This document shows, piece by piece, positions 1-12,489 of a stretch of DNA of 64,000 nt (position 1 is the first letter of the stretch; every line of letters starts with the position of its first letter). Under the pieces are notes generated by a model. The model was not told where the DNA came from. It ran no database searches and was given only the letters and a program-made list of their open reading frames with translations. Origin of the DNA: Gnetum montanum (taxonomy: Eukaryota; Streptophyta; Gnetopsida; Gnetales; Gnetaceae); the NCBI GenBank assembly GCA_015680685.1, contig MNCI01001898.1, positions 208,139 to 272,138 of the forward strand, read 5' to 3'. The position numbers and the translations under genes are program-made.

Positions 1-239
1 CTCAACCCTTCGCTCTTAGTATAGAAGACATAAAACCATAAAAGACCATAAAAATCATATACCTCGAACTTACTTAACCATACACAGTGACAAAAACAAG
101 TAAGTCTGGGAAGACAACGAATGATTAACCCCAAGTGTTCCATGGGGCATTTAGGCATTTAGTCTATGGAGTTCGACCGGATCACACGTGCTATGCTCGT
201 TTCGTATGGTTGAGTGTAGGGGTACCTCGCCACTCATCA
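1..239 (+). repeat. 3' part of an LTR, El-5 family, cut by window edge
   Basis: This matches the last ~240 bases of the El-5 LTRs (41655-41891 and 47690-47927) almost base for base, including the shared CTCAACCCTTCGC/ACCTC start and the terminal CTCATCA. The LTR ends with CA at 239. No primer-binding site follows, so it is the 3' LTR of an element lying to the left, or a solo LTR. The sequence after it is an LTR in the opposite orientation, which suggests insertion into that LTR. Retained CpG and close match to El-5 make it a young copy. Confidence 0.85.
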
Positions 240-960
240 ATCATTATCTTCCCAATTTCACTTGTGAAGTGCAAGTGTATGATTAAGTATAATTAAGGCA
301 TATGATTTTTATCATTTTATGTTTTATCATTTAAATCACCTAAGTTGTAGAAAATAAAGTAATTGAATGTTTAAGTAATCTAGTAACTAACTAATATCTT
401 AACTAATCCTAACATAAGCATCCATTCCCATTTACCATACACATCTTGAACCAAGTTACAACGTTACTAGGTTATCAAGTGTTAAGCACTACTAGGATTA
501 CCAAACTTTAATGTATGCTTGAAATGGCCATACTTATGTATAATAATTAATCACTATTTAATTAATTAATCCAATGCATTAAAATAAATTACTCAAATAA
601 TAAATTCATTTAAAGTAAACATTAATCTATTTCTTAATGCTGTAAGATTTATGAAGAAAGCTCATATTTATTGCCAGATACACCAAGGTGCTTAGGTATA
701 TCAATGTTCAAATAAACATTCATATAGTTCTCACACCTACTACAGGCACTTCAAAAATATTCTAACTATGAAACGAACAAAATGCAAGGGCTTATCTAGG
801 ATACTAACTATGGGATGCCATAAATGCAATTGGTCAGCATGTATTTATAGGCAAAGACAAACACTATGTCAATGGGATCACATCAATGCATCAAACCATG
901 CATTGACGTGACCACATCGATGACATCCCATCAACACAACCCAAGGAGGATGCTTCATCA
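240..960 (-). repeat. Truncated LTR of the TGATGA family, minus strand
   Basis: The reverse complement of 245-345 matches the LTR of El-6 at 52500-52600: the AAAATGATAAAAATCAT block followed by the CACTT...GGGAAGAC block. The right edge at 960 reads TTCATCA on the plus strand, i.e. a TGATGAAGC start on the minus strand. A TATA box (CTATAAATA) reads leftward at 842-850. The LTR's own 3' end is missing where the LTR at 1-239 abuts it. No PPT lies to its right, so it is probably a 5' LTR or a solo LTR. It is AT-rich and old. Confidence 0.75.
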
Positions 961-1222
961 ATAGGCTTTTTCATGAAGACTATGGCATGGGCATGTGAGA
1001 CATGTGATGACATGTTTAGATTTTATGTGAGTTTAATATTTTTATTAATTGAATTAATTATCATATATGTTATTTTTAATTAAACTATTTTTTATATAAC
1101 TAGCTAACTTGTGAAAAGTCAACATGAGTTATAAGATATTTAGTTGTATTTTTCAATTTGTTATTTTAATTTTAGAAATAGGGTTAGGATTGCTATGTTT
1201 GAGATTTTGGTAGTTTTCCATT

Positions 1223-2070
1223 TGATGAATGGTGAGAATCCCAACACTCAACCATACAAGTCATAAGTATTCACACATGATTAGATCATAATCCATGGAT
1301 AGACAATGTAAGTATACTAGTGAGTTGATGATAAGTTTGTCATTGTTTTTTTCTCACTAGAGTTAGAAAAATGCAAAGTGTATGATTTAATTCTTGGTGA
1401 GGTATACGATTGGATGATGTTGTGTGACTTTAAATATGCTAACAATAAAAATAATGAAATGGATATGAGTTCTATTAACTAATAACAATGAAAATATAAA
1501 TCTATTTAAGCCTATTGCCAATAAGTATCCTTTTTTGAGCTACCATACATGTCCTAGGCTAATGTAATTATTACTAGGATTACCAAGTAACTTTATTACT
1601 AAGTGAATCAAGTAAAGCTACTATTGGGTTACCAAAAATTACACTTTACACTTGAAAATATTAATATCTATTTTGCTCATATTAACAAATAGTGGAATAG
1701 TAAATAACTTAAGAAATGTAAAAGTAAATGACAAAGAAAGGTAAATCTATTCTATGTGAGATGTTCCAATGATGAATAACTATCTTGATCTTTATAATCA
1801 TTCCTAAATTATGTCCAGGAACAATCCAATGGAATAAAGATGTCATAAAATTGTAATTCATGACACTGTGGGCATTCATAACTAACTCTATATTCATGAA
1901 AAAATGCAAGAATTTCTCTAAGGATTAACAAAAGCATATCTCTTGTTATGAAAGTGGGCTTATATTTATAGACATGACCATGAAACACTACATCATATCT
2001 ATGACATTGTATATTAAGCTATGACATCATAGATATGATATCATAGTCAACATGATAAATGGTTTTATCA
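1223..2070 (-). repeat. El-1 3' LTR
   Basis: Plus-strand edges are TGATGAATGG at 1223 and GGTTTTATCA at 2070, so on the minus strand the LTR starts TGATAAAACC and ends CCATTCATCA. The minus-strand end carries the family motif GTATGGTTGAGTG. A TATA box (CTATAAATA) reads leftward at 1973-1981, preceded by the GATATC-rich palindromic patch at 2005-2045. It sits directly against a polypurine tract at 2071-2080, which identifies it as the 3' LTR of a minus-strand element. No matching 5' LTR was found to the right. The 262 bases between 961 and 1222 hold nothing I recognise. Confidence 0.8.
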
Positions 2071-2080
2071 TACCTCCAAG
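2071..2080 (-). other. El-1 polypurine tract
   Basis: On the minus strand this reads CTTGGAGGTA immediately before the LTR start TGATAAAACC, as ATGGGGGTA does before TGATGAG in El-5 and El-6. Polypurine tracts prime plus-strand DNA synthesis in LTR retrotransposons. The position fixes both the LTR edge and the strand of El-1. Confidence 0.7.
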
Positions 2081-4359
2081 ATTAACTAAAAACTCATCCT
2101 CAAGTTCAAAAATGAATGAGGATATAGTCATTACAAAATTTTGGGATTACAAAGAATTGATAACACTATGTATATACATGACAGACTATTGACTATGAAT
2201 GCCACATCTTTATTTAACTAGAGTTACAAAATTATCATGTGAAGTAGGATTAACACATGACAACACTATTAGATAAAACAAAGCAACACAAAATAAGGCA
2301 ACAAATTGATGTAGTTGTTTATGTTCTTAGTGGTGGCAACTTCTTCATTGGTTTCTCTATTGGCAAACTTTTATTAGAATAATAAATTGTTTGTAGAAAC
2401 AAAGTTTGGAAGAGTATAAGTTTATGTACTTAGAATTCAAAAAAAGTTGAATGGAAGATGCTTGGTGCCCAATGAAGCAAGAAAAATGTGTCTTATAATT
2501 AACTTCATTGTCCAAATGTTCAAAGTTTTACTCTTAAAGCTCCTTCTTAGTCTCTCTACACTATATTTGTGTTGTTAGTGGTGAGTTGGTTGTTGGACTT
2601 CTAGTGAATTTACACTACTCTAAAAGTCTCTAGTTTAGCCTAAATGCAAACTTTTCAAAAAATGTGGTATTTATCAGTTTATATAGGTGATTGGTGTTAA
2701 GCTTGTTGTTGCAACTCCATGCCATGATTGATAATAGATTGCTACAAATTCCAAGTATTTGGAGGTCTTTTAGCCCTAGTGTATTTATTTAATTTGACAA
2801 GTTTGATGGCTTTTACGCTAGCTCCATCACAAAATACCCTAGCCAACATATTTTTATGCTAATGCCAATGTATTTTTCCAATGCACAAATTTATACGCTA
2901 GCTATAGGTGGTTCCAATATATAAACTACTATGGCCAACATAAAAACTAAGAAAAACCCAAAGTTGGTGGTTCCCAATGCATTTTTAGCCTTCATGCATA
3001 ATACAACCATTTTCACTTGGAAAGTAAGACAATCACAACTTTTGAAGCATTTTTTAGCCTCCATAAGTCAAGATGTGTGAGATTGCAGCTTGTGAACTAC
3101 AAATTTCACATTTTACATTAAAAATTTTATCTAAAATTCCAGGGATGATGTCACTATGCTAGGTGTTAGGAAAATAAGGAAATTGCATCTACCATTATTT
3201 TTACACCAAATTATAATAAATTTTAGCTATGGACTTCAACATGAATTTTCTTTGTGATCTTTCATGTGTTCCTTTTTATTGATGTTTTGAGGATTGATCT
3301 AAGAGGCATCAACAAAGAATGTAAAACACCACCATAGGTTCACATCTAATGTTTCCTCTCCACACTTGATTCTATAGTTATTAAACCATGCTAAAGAGTG
3401 TTTGTGATCATGAGATGGGGTTATGATGGAATGATATAAAATAAAGGCTATATTTGGTTATAAGGGAATGGTCACATGGGTTAATCATGAATTCCACATG
3501 TTGACATCATGATTGTAATAGTGTAGTGATATGCTTGTTGATTAATGAGGTCTTCATGCTTCATGCTTCAAAGTGCTAATGACTTGGTAATGTTTTAAAG
3601 GAACCAACACTCTGCTTCGAGGCTTCTCTGGCCACTAGGCTTCTCCCTTTTCTTGTTTGGAGTTTTTGTTCTAACTTTTGGGCTTCATTGGCCTCTCAAC
3701 TTTCTTGGCAACTTGCTTCTCCATTTTTTTGCTAAAATTCATTTTTTTTTCTCGTTGAATGAGATGTGTTACATCCAATGAACTTGACAATGGAGCATGA
3801 TGAAGGAGATGTCACGTGGCTATAGTACATGAATGTCAAACATAGGTTATCATTGTTGTTAGGATTAGGAAGGTTGTAATCAAATTAAAGGGTTATGACT
3901 CAAGGAGGAATAATGAAAGTGATGTGAGATAAGTACTCTTGACACTACAAGACAAGCTAACCAAATCTAGTGCATCAAGGTCACATGGCAACTTGCTACC
4001 ACAATGAGTTGTACCTTTGTGATGACTTTTAGGCTTCTCCTACAAGCAAAACTCCAAAGAGAATAAGAAAAAAAGACAAAGAATACATGTTATTACAAAA
4101 CATTACATAATGCTACATAAGATAACTAAACTAGTAAACTATAGTCCATTATAGGCTATTATTAATATAACATTTGATAGATCTATGTTCTGTGTCACAG
4201 ATTTTACAATGCTTGCAGTTCATTCATTTTGCCAAATAGAGATAGATAGATGGATGGATGGAGATCATGCAAGCTTGCTTGTTATAGGTTGTGAAGACCA
4301 TCAACATCAATTTTTGATTCATACTTGTAAAGAAAATCATGTTAAATGCAATAAGGCTA
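2081..4359 (-). other. El-1 3' untranslated region with repeat tracts
   Basis: About 2.3 kb between integrase and the 3' LTR, without a convincing reading frame. Two parts can be recognised. Bases ~2366-2640 are repeated in direct orientation at ~48128-48350. Bases ~2810-3060 carry alternating CTAGCCAACATATTTT-like and GCTAATGCCAATGTATTTT-like motifs, also found at 20890-22200 and 39000-39450. Tat/Ogre elements are known for long 3' UTRs that carry tandem repeats. The rest is AT-rich, and open frames there are short and unsupported. Confidence 0.55.
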
Positions 4360-5400
4360 GAGATAAGAATCATTGATTAGATTGGCCAATTCATTTCCAT
4401 CCATGTCTGCCAATCTATATGCTCCATTGTCATAGGCTTTGGTAACTAGGAAGGTCCCTTCCAATTTATTGAGAACTTATTCACATGTTCATGAATAACC
4501 TTGAGGACCAGGTCTCCTTCCTTGATCTTTTGCATGTTTAGGTCATGATGATGTTGTTTCTTCTACCTCTCTTGCTATCGTTCTATGTGAGCAAGCATTT
4601 GTATGTGTTAACCTAAAATTAAAGAGGAAAAAGACCTTAAAATCCATCAACAAGGCTATATGAAGTGACATCAATTGTTTTTTGAAAGGTAGTCCTATAG
4701 GTCCAAAGCACATGGACAAGCCACTCATGCCACTTATGTTTACTATTGTTTAGCATCTTTTTGAGTACATTTGTGCTAACCTTGTCTCTAGATTCATCTT
4801 ATTTATTAGCTTGAGGGTAGTATGGTGATGAAAATGAATGTTTAATACTTAGTTGTTGACAAAATACTTACATTGCTTAGCTATTGGATTATGGTCCATT
4901 AGCTATTACTATGATTAGAGGCATGTTGAAATGAACTGCTATGTTATCTAGTATGAAGTTATAGACTTGTTGAGATGTTGTTCCTTAGAGAAATAGCTTC
5001 AACCCAATTTGTAAAATATTTGATTGTAGTGATGATAAATCTATGTCCCACAAAATACTTAGGTGTTATAGATCCAATAATGTTAATTTCCAATCATTGA
5101 AATGACTAGGTTATCTAATTAGCATGTAATTTAGTTGGTGGCATGTGTATCAAGTCGTTGTGCCATTAATATATATCAAAAGCTTTAACCTTCTACAAGC
5201 AGTTACTTTTCATATAGGGCCAATAGTATCTTAATCATCTAATATTTTTTTCCATGGCTCTAGGTCCTATATGTCCTCCACATACACCTTCATGAACTTG
5301 CTCAAGGGCTATGCGGGCTTCAATTTTTCCCAAACACACTAACAATATGCCATCATAAGACCTTCGACATAGTGTGTTATCATCTACAATGACATATTGT
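4360..5400 (-). pseudogene. El-1 integrase (decayed)
   Basis: The minus-strand translation, broken by stops and shifts, gives the order of a Ty3/gypsy integrase. First comes an N-terminal zinc-binding region (HEGVCGGHIG, then LRYYWPYM, ~5200-5330). A catalytic core follows with SITPKYFVGHRFIITTI and a PYYPQAN motif near 4790. The C-terminal part reads WHEWLVHVLWTYRTT near 4710 and ends in VTKAYDNGAYRLADMDG (~4380-4450). That C-terminus is typical of the Tat/Ogre group. No chromodomain is visible. It would join cDNA to chromosomal DNA if intact, but at least ten lesions make it dead. Confidence 0.8.
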
Positions 5401-5599
5401 TTTGATATTTTACGTATAGCATCCTTTTGAGGAGCAATTAGCTTCTATGGAGATTCTCCATGTGTTAGGTAAAACTTGATATCATAATACGACTCCTTTT
5501 AAGGGGAATTGTTAATTTTGGCTATAGAGATTCCTTCAGTGTTCTACATGATGAAATTAGCATAGTTCATAATCAAAGAAGATAACTTTCTAAACACAT

Positions 5600-6010
5600 T
5601 TGGCATCACACTTAGGGCTAAGGTTGCAATTGCATCATCTAATGTATTCTTAGTTCAAGGTATAAGTTGAATACCAACATTTTTAAATTGTTGCATTAGT
5701 TTCTTAGCTAGGTCACACTAGGGTTGTAAATATTTATCTTTACATGCATAAACCTCTCTTACTTAGTTAACCACAAGCTACAAATCACCTTTTATCACTA
5801 GGCATTTGATTCCTTGGTCACAGGGCTACCATCATTCCTCTAATTAATCCTTCATACTCTACCACATTTTTGGTACATGAAAATTGAAAACAGTAAGCAA
5901 AGGATTGGATTACACTAGAAGGTGATGTTAGGATGGTAGAAACACTAGCCCCATGGGTAGTTAAAGCTCTGTCAAAGTGCATGATCACCTCATAACCCTT
6001 AGGTACCTTG
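5600..6010 (-). pseudogene. El-1 additional RNase H (aRH), decayed
   Basis: Between RNase H and integrase the minus strand encodes a second RNase H of the archaeal-like type. Visible pieces are VIMHFDRALTTHG, then FSCTKNVVEYEGLIRGMM, then after a frameshift near 5815 GIKCLVIKGDL, and finally QQFKNVGIQLIP and NTLDDAIATLALSV. The FD(G), EYE and GD motifs carry the usual catalytic acidic residues. This extra domain after the gypsy RNase H is the hallmark of the Tat/Ogre lineage. Stops in QLVVNQV-like positions (TAG for CAG) and one frameshift show decay. Confidence 0.75.
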
Positions 6011-6219
6011 TTAACAATGTTGACATGGTCATCAGGGAACTTAGGGTTTATGGTTGTGTGGTCTTAAGCTAGGAAAACTATAATTTTTGTGGCTATAGCT
6101 TGACCTTTGATTGAAACTTCGGAGATTTAATGTAGATCAAACTCAATTATTATGGCTTTCCAACAAGCTATATGGTTATTTTGATAGATGTTAGTAATTA
6201 TGGCTCTTAATACATTATC

Positions 6220-6545
6220 TTGCATATGACATTAAATTGGCTCCTAAAGAGGAAGTGTCTCCACTTCTTCAACGAGAAGACCAAGGCTAGACAATGCTTC
6301 TTAACCTTCATGTATCGAGTTTCATAAGCTATCAACGCATGGCTTAAGTAGTATATAGGTAGCTCTACTCTATCATATCACTTTTAAGAAAGTATAGAGG
6401 CAATGGATGATTTAGAGATTGCAAGGTAGATGTAAAAATATTTAGCCTTTTGTGGTGGATACACCCTAGGTAGTTAAGCCAACTCTTTCTTAATGTTATC
6501 AAATACTTATTGGCATTGGGTAGTCCACTCATAGTAAATCCCTTT
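6220..6545 (-). pseudogene. El-1 gypsy-type RNase H, decayed
   Basis: Minus-strand translation runs on from the RT thumb through YYEWTTQCQ, a VFDNIKKELA segment, FYIYLAISKSSIASILS, and then IYYLSHALIAYETRYMKVKK and LALVFSLKKWRHFL. This is the RT-connected RNase H that degrades the RNA strand during reverse transcription. The first catalytic Asp (usually in LYLD/LYLA-S) is not present as D here. That fits Tat elements, where the additional RNase H can take over the function. Several stop codons interrupt it. Confidence 0.7.
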
Positions 6546-6549
6546 CTTA

Positions 6550-7350
6550 AGAAAGTGTTACATAATTTTTAGCTTATCTGTAAGCCTTGAGATGAACCTA
6601 TTAATAAATTGCAATCTACTTTGTAGTCCCAAAAGCTTCTTAAGGATTGTAGGTGTTTCCAAGCTTTTTATGGATTTAATCTTATCAGGATCGATGCATA
6701 TTCCCACTTCAAACAATACAAAGACAAGAGTCTCACCAATTTTAAAACCAAATATACACTTCTTAGGATTGATCCTAAGTTCATATTTAAAGCATTTTTT
6801 AAGCACTAAGTAAAGTTCATGTGCATGGTCATTAGCGACTTTGGATTTGACTACTCTGTCATCCATGCAATTGTTGAATAACCCTAGCATGTTGTCACTA
6901 AATATATAGGTCATAGCTCATTGGTCGGTTGCAACTGCATTTTTTAGACCAAATGACATCATGGTATAATAAAATGTCCCCCAAGGGATCATGAAGATCA
7001 TGTACAGTTGTTTCTCTAGGTTAATCCTAACTTGGTTGTATCCCAAGAACCCATCCATGAAGGATAATAAGGCATGTCCAGCCATAATATCAATGAGTTG
7101 GTCAATACTAGGCAAAGAAAAATAATCTTTAATAGTTACCTTATTTAGATCTTAGAAATCAATGCAAATACATATACTCCCATTTTTCTTAAGGACTACC
7201 ACTATGTTTGATGCCCAATCTACATAGTCAACAACTTGGATGAAACCAGCTTTGTAAAGTTTCATGATCTCATTATGAACTACCAAGGCTAGATTATCTC
7301 TAATTTTATGGATATTTTGCTTAATTATTCTAATCCTAGGATCATGTATA
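6550..7350 (-). pseudogene. El-1 reverse transcriptase, decayed
   Basis: On the minus strand the domain starts near 7345 with NIHKIRDNLALVVHNEI, KLYKAGFIQVVDY and WASNIVVVLKKNGSICICIDF. It continues through KDYFSLPSIDQLID, LLSFMDGFLGYNQVRI, WGTFYYTMMSFGLKNA, a catalytic-loop region NCMDDRVVKSK (YMDD-type, Y changed to C) and RINPKKCIFG. It would copy element RNA to DNA in virus-like particles. Two open stretches (6918-7115 and 6558-6914) are separated by a single stop at the RAMT position. The wording FMDGFLGYNQ...PWGTF places it with Tat/Ogre-like elements. Confidence 0.85.
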
Positions 7351-8138
7351 ATGTTTTACTAAACTAGGCATGGATCAAGACCTCGCATATCCTAATATGA
7401 CCAAGCAAAGGCCTTTATATTGTTTTAAAGGACCTTGGTGATGTCCTCAACCTACTATGGTTTAAGTACTTAATTTTACTATTTTTTGCTTACCATTATG
7501 CATTTTAACTAGAACCTTAGCTAGAAAGTCTTCAATAATGTCACCAACCTTAAGGTTAAGGGTTTTAACAAGGTGTCTAGGCCATTTAAGAGGCTTTTCT
7601 ATAGAGGCTATGTGGTTAACTAGGCTCTCAGGCTCAAGATCTAAGTAATCAAGATCAATGAATCATTCAACATCACCATAAGGTCCACTTAGGCTTAGAG
7701 GTAAACTAAATTGCTTCTAGGTGTCCATACTCTAGTCCTGTACATCAACGATAAGCACATTAAGTAGTACCTATGTGATATAATGGTTAAACAATGTAAA
7801 ATACTCTAATACTACAATAGAGCTAGATCAAAATAAATTAAATCAATGCTAGAAAAAAGGTTAAAACATGATCAGCAAAGGCTACAATGAGTAGATTAAG
7901 GTAAACATGGTGAAATCAAGGCTAAATGATGTAGGATAGGATCAAATAAAGACCAAATGATGGTAAAAACCCCATAAAATAGTGGAAAACAAGGTCAAAC
8001 AAGGCCTTACTAATGTTAAATAACATAAAATGATGTCAAATCAAGTCAATTAAAGTCTAAATGATGCCAAATGATAGAAATTATTGTTAAACAAGGCCAA
8101 ATAATTTAAAAATGATGAAAATGAAGGTTAACTGATAC
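7351..8138 (-). other. El-1 protease-RT linker and purine-rich tract
   Basis: Minus-strand bases ~7450-7740 read as a pol linker (IEKPLKWPRHLVKTLN, DFLAKVLVKMHNGK) just upstream of RT, with stops. From ~7780 to 8138 the sequence turns into irregular repeats of AAATGATG and AAACAAGGCCAAA-like words with no frame. The same texture resumes at 20645-20770 beyond El-2 and appears at 34970-35040. The protease and gag expected further upstream are not found next to it. Confidence 0.5.
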
Positions 8139-11005
8139 TGCTGGTGAGCATTTAGGACTAGATCACCAAGGTTGTGGGCCATCAGGTTTCATGACCAAGG
8201 GTCATAAGATCAAAGGTGTTCTTCAAAAAAGGGTTTAGGTGCTTGCTAGACTCTAGCAACACCAAGGCCCAAATACCTCCAAATATACTTAGTGGTTATG
8301 AAATGTGAGTAATCACAAGTATGTGTTTGCTGTTGTAAATATTTCAATGATTGGGTTATGTGTGGAATTGTAGTTGACTATTATAAAAAAATATTAGTTA
8401 ACGTTGTTAAATATTGTGAGTTGTTGGAGATTCTTATTTTATCTAATCACTTAGTCTATATGGTCCCTATAGTACATTACTTGTAACAAATAACATTTTG
8501 CAAAAATGTTTAAGCACGATGCTATAAATCTACTCCTAGTTTTCCCCAGAGAGAAAATTTCATAACAAAACTAGAAATAAAGCAAGATTCAATGAACTTA
8601 AGAAGAGAAAAGAAAAGAAAATATATTTATGTAAAATCTCAAATATTTATGCAATATAAATTAACACAAGGAAAAATTTCACAATAAATCTATTCCAATT
8701 CAATAACTATGAATTGTCCAAACCTTCTGAGCTCAACAAGCAATTTCATAAAGGTACCCTTATTATACTACCAAAAATTGGTGTGTAGATGACAAAGTAT
8801 GAGTCTCTATTTTGACTAGTTAATAGTTGTCAAAGATTGCATTCAACAGAGCCTTCAAAATATTTGAAAATTTTAGGATTGAAATACTAAAGCAATACAC
8901 TTTAAAACAATGAAGCTATTTTAGTTGTCTTAAAATACCAAAGATTTTTCTACATCCTCTATGCTTAAAATAGGCAATTTCATTAATACATTACTATTAA
9001 ATTGATCTTGAGGCTTTTCAACAACATAAGCTCTTTTATGGAAAATATTAATAAGAGTCTAATATTACACAAAAATAGAGCTATAAAAGCAACCTAGGAT
9101 AAATTCTAAAATTAAATGCTAAGCACAATACTATCTAAACCATTAGCTAAGTAAAACAAAATGGAAAATAATGAACTCACAAGATTATAACAAAGAAGCT
9201 AAATTAGCAAGCCATGCTTTTACAATCTTCAAGTTGCTTCATTCAATCTTCCTCCAAAATCCCCCCATTCCTTTCTCTACCTTTAAAGGTCCTTTTATAG
9301 TGACCTTAGGGTAGTTACAATAATCATGAGAAGTTAAGGTATTACAAATATCTAGGGAATTTATTCATAACTTCCTTAAGAAGCTATAACTTCTAAGAGA
9401 AAATTAAGTTATAATTATCAAGTGTCTTCTTATCAATTGCAACATTACAAATATCAAGGAGATCTATTTATAACCTTCATGAGAGATTATAACTTTCATT
9501 GAAAATTTTAAATTCCAAAAAGTAAATTTTTATTTATTAAATGATTATAAATTCTCCGATTTTTGAACCATAAACCTCCCTTTTAAAAAAAATATTGGTT
9601 GTAATCTAAATAAAGCTTAGTTCCTTGTTTATAATAATTCACTTTTGTTTTAGAATTAAATCATTATTAATGTCATATAACCTTAATATACATGGTTTGT
9701 TTTTCACACACCTTGCATCAATGCTTGTCTCCATGGCCATCATGCCTGCTATTGTGCCACCTCCATTGCATGTGTTCCTTGTGTGTCTTACAATTCTTTC
9801 TTCTAGATCCTACTAATGTAGCTTAGGCATGACACTTCTGCTAGCATCACCCTTGGTTTCTACACTTATTACCACCTAGTGCTTCTCAGTAACTACTACC
9901 TTCATTGTGAAGAAGAAATCACAAATTCAAGCCCTATTCTAATTTTGTGGTGTTAATGCCTTGTGGCCACATGATCCCCTATAGAGTGGAACTCACATGT
10001 GAGCAGTAGAAGAGGAGTTGCCTTCCAAATCTCTGGCATTGCCATGGAAAAATGTTGTGAAAAAGACCCTCTATTTAGGGTTCTTGGACCTACAATTATT
10101 AGTATTTGGTAGCCTCTACCTTATGATTTCTTTCAAATGTTAAATTATTAATGTCTATAAGTTTGGCATGATTATTTTCTCTAGAACACCAATTGATACA
10201 AATATGCTCCTTTTCATAGTTTCGAGGCTTATGTTCTTCCATAAATTTGGAATTATCATTTTTTTGTGTCTATACTTTGTATTACCATAATTTCTTATAT
10301 GGTAAGGGTTCTTGTTTGAAATATCAATGAATTTCTAGGCAATTTTGTTAATTGTTTTCAACACCATTTAATAAGAATCTTGTTATTTTGTGTCAAAATT
10401 ATAGTTTTGCTTTTCCAACATTTAATTAAATGTTTATAAGCACTTGAAATAGGTATTTTTCCTTTGTTTAATTTAATATTCTTAGCTCTACAACTTAATT
10501 TTCTTCCATCATTTAGAACCCAGTATAGATTAAAATGTACAACATAGCAATTAATCTCCATGTGATGAAGTTTTGATGCACTTAATTTCATTATTATTGT
10601 GGAACACCTAATTTTCCATAGCAATGAAACTAATCAACTAACAAAATGTAGGAACCAACGGAGACAATTGCAAATGAACCTTTCTACAATTTTAAAATTA
10701 ATTCCCAAATTTCATCTCCTCCATGTATATAGAAAAACTACAATTTCTTCATAACATAGGTTGAAAACACCTTGCTAAGCTTTTATTAAATCCATGCCTA
10801 TGAACTCAAAATAAGCACACCTATATAAAGAGCACTTTTCTTTAACACCTTTCTCCACTATGCTTCTCATGAAATTGCTTATTTTAAAATAAATAATTTA
10901 ACTCTCATTTTCTAGTCATCTTTGTGAAGATAAATTGAGCAATTTCATTTCTTAATCTTATTGCATAAAATCTACTCCATAAATATGGTTTAAATGCAAA
11001 AAAAA
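8139..11005 (-). repeat. El-2 3' LTR
   Basis: Matches 17903-20639 along its length, with many substitutions. It carries an extra ~205 bases at about 8319-8522 that the other copy lacks. A minus-strand TATA box (CTATAAAAGG) lies at 9291-9300. The right end reads TTTAAATGCA then an A run, against GTAAATGTGAAAACC in the other copy. No real gene lies in it; short open frames at 9625-9816 and 10358-10624 are chance. Confidence 0.85.
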
Positions 11006-11024
11006 AAAAAATTTATGCATATCC

Positions 11025-11520
11025 NNNNNNNNNNNNNNNNNNNNNNNNNNNNNNNNNNNNNNNNNNNNNNNNNNNNNNNNNNNNNNNNNNNNNNNNNNNN
11101 NNNNNNNNNNNNNNNNNNNNNNNNNNNNNNNNNNNNNNNNNNNNNNNNNNNNNNNNNNNNNNNNNNNNNNNNNNNNNNNNNNNNNNNNNNNNNNNNNNNN
11201 NNNNNNNNNNNNNNNNNNNNNNNNNNNNNNNNNNNNNNNNNNNNNNNNNNNNNNNNNNNNNNNNNNNNNNNNNNNNNNNNNNNNNNNNNNNNNNNNNNNN
11301 NNNNNNNNNNNNNNNNNNNNNNNNNNNNNNNNNNNNNNNNNNNNNNNNNNNNNNNNNNNNNNNNNNNNNNNNNNNNNNNNNNNNNNNNNNNNNNNNNNNN
11401 NNNNNNNNNNNNNNNNNNNNNNNNNNNNNNNNNNNNNNNNNNNNNNNNNNNNNNNNNNNNNNNNNNNNNNNNNNNNNNNNNNNNNNNNNNNNNNNNNNNN
11501 NNNNNNNNNNNNNNNNNNNN
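11025..11520. other. Assembly gap (496 N)
   Basis: A run of N directly inside the El-2 3' LTR boundary. A poly-A stretch precedes it. The hidden sequence should include the El-2 polypurine tract and the end of its 3' untranslated region. Confidence 0.99.
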
Positions 11521-12489
11521 CCTTTAGCACATTACTTAAGAAATGTTGTCTTTATTGGAAACTTTTCTTTTTACATAGAAATAAAAAAAATTGAAACTTA
11601 AGGCTTGATATTTTTTTTTTCAACAACTATCTTTGCTTATTTTTATCCAATTCTTTAGCTTTTGATTTTTGACATTCTCCTCAACTAGTTGCTTCAGTGG
11701 CTTAAGACATGAAAGCCTCTCCCCAAGAATCATCTTCATTAGACTCTCTTTGATATTCAACTTTGGTGGTGCATTCATGAAAACTACCCCAAACATTTGA
11801 ATGCATAAATAGTCCACCAATGATAAACCTAAACTCATCTGAAAGCCAAAGTAAGAAAGGGCTTTCACTAGATGTTCCATAGATGGTTGCCTCACAATGG
11901 GCTCTCAAGACATGCTCTGAGTAGCATCCTGTGACATATGAAATAAAAGGCCTTCTCATTGCCCTCTCTCTAAGAACCATCTTTCTACCTCACACTCAAA
12001 CACTTAACTTCCCTTTTCCCTTAAGCCTTGAATTGAGAAATGATGTTTTTCCAAGTAAGTCATGTCTCCTTATGTAGTGTAAGGTAAATTTTGAAATTTC
12101 AACCAATTATACTAACCAACTTTGCTACTAAGCCAAAAATTATTTAATTTTTGTAATCATATGATTGGCTAATTCAAATTATGCTATTTGGTTGTTGAAA
12201 TTAATTCACCACTATATAGTTATCTAACCATCACTCCCACTTACACAAGTAATGATTACTTTAGATAATGTAAATTTAATAATTAATCTAACACTTTGTA
12301 TTAAATATTTTTAAACTAATACTCTAATGTGTACATGTTTTTATAATATTATATAGACTTATATAGGCATGCATAAAGATGTATATGTTATGGTTAAATA
12401 TTATAGAAGTCTATATATATATATATATATTACTAGATCACTAACTTTAAAAGTTCTTTTCAAAGCTTTTCTATCAAACCACCTTTTGA
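11521..12489 (-). other. El-2 3' non-coding region, with one possible ORF relic
   Basis: Lies between integrase and the gap. A minus-strand open frame of 91 codons (11620-11895) begins MRQPSMEHLVKAL and is rich in Leu, Lys and Glu at its end. I do not recognise it, and an overlapping 92-codon frame competes with it, so it may be chance or the remnant of an extra ORF. The part 12170-12310 is homologous to 52770-52900. A (TA)n microsatellite sits at about 12412-12431. Confidence 0.4.

Noticed and set aside
9625-9816. Open frames repeated in both El-2 LTRs (9625-9816 and 19261-19542)
   Set aside because: Frames differ in length and start between the two LTR copies and show no known motifs; they are LTR sequence.
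10958-11530. Long open frames on both strands over 10958-11530 and 44003-44966
   Set aside because: They are open only because they span N runs.
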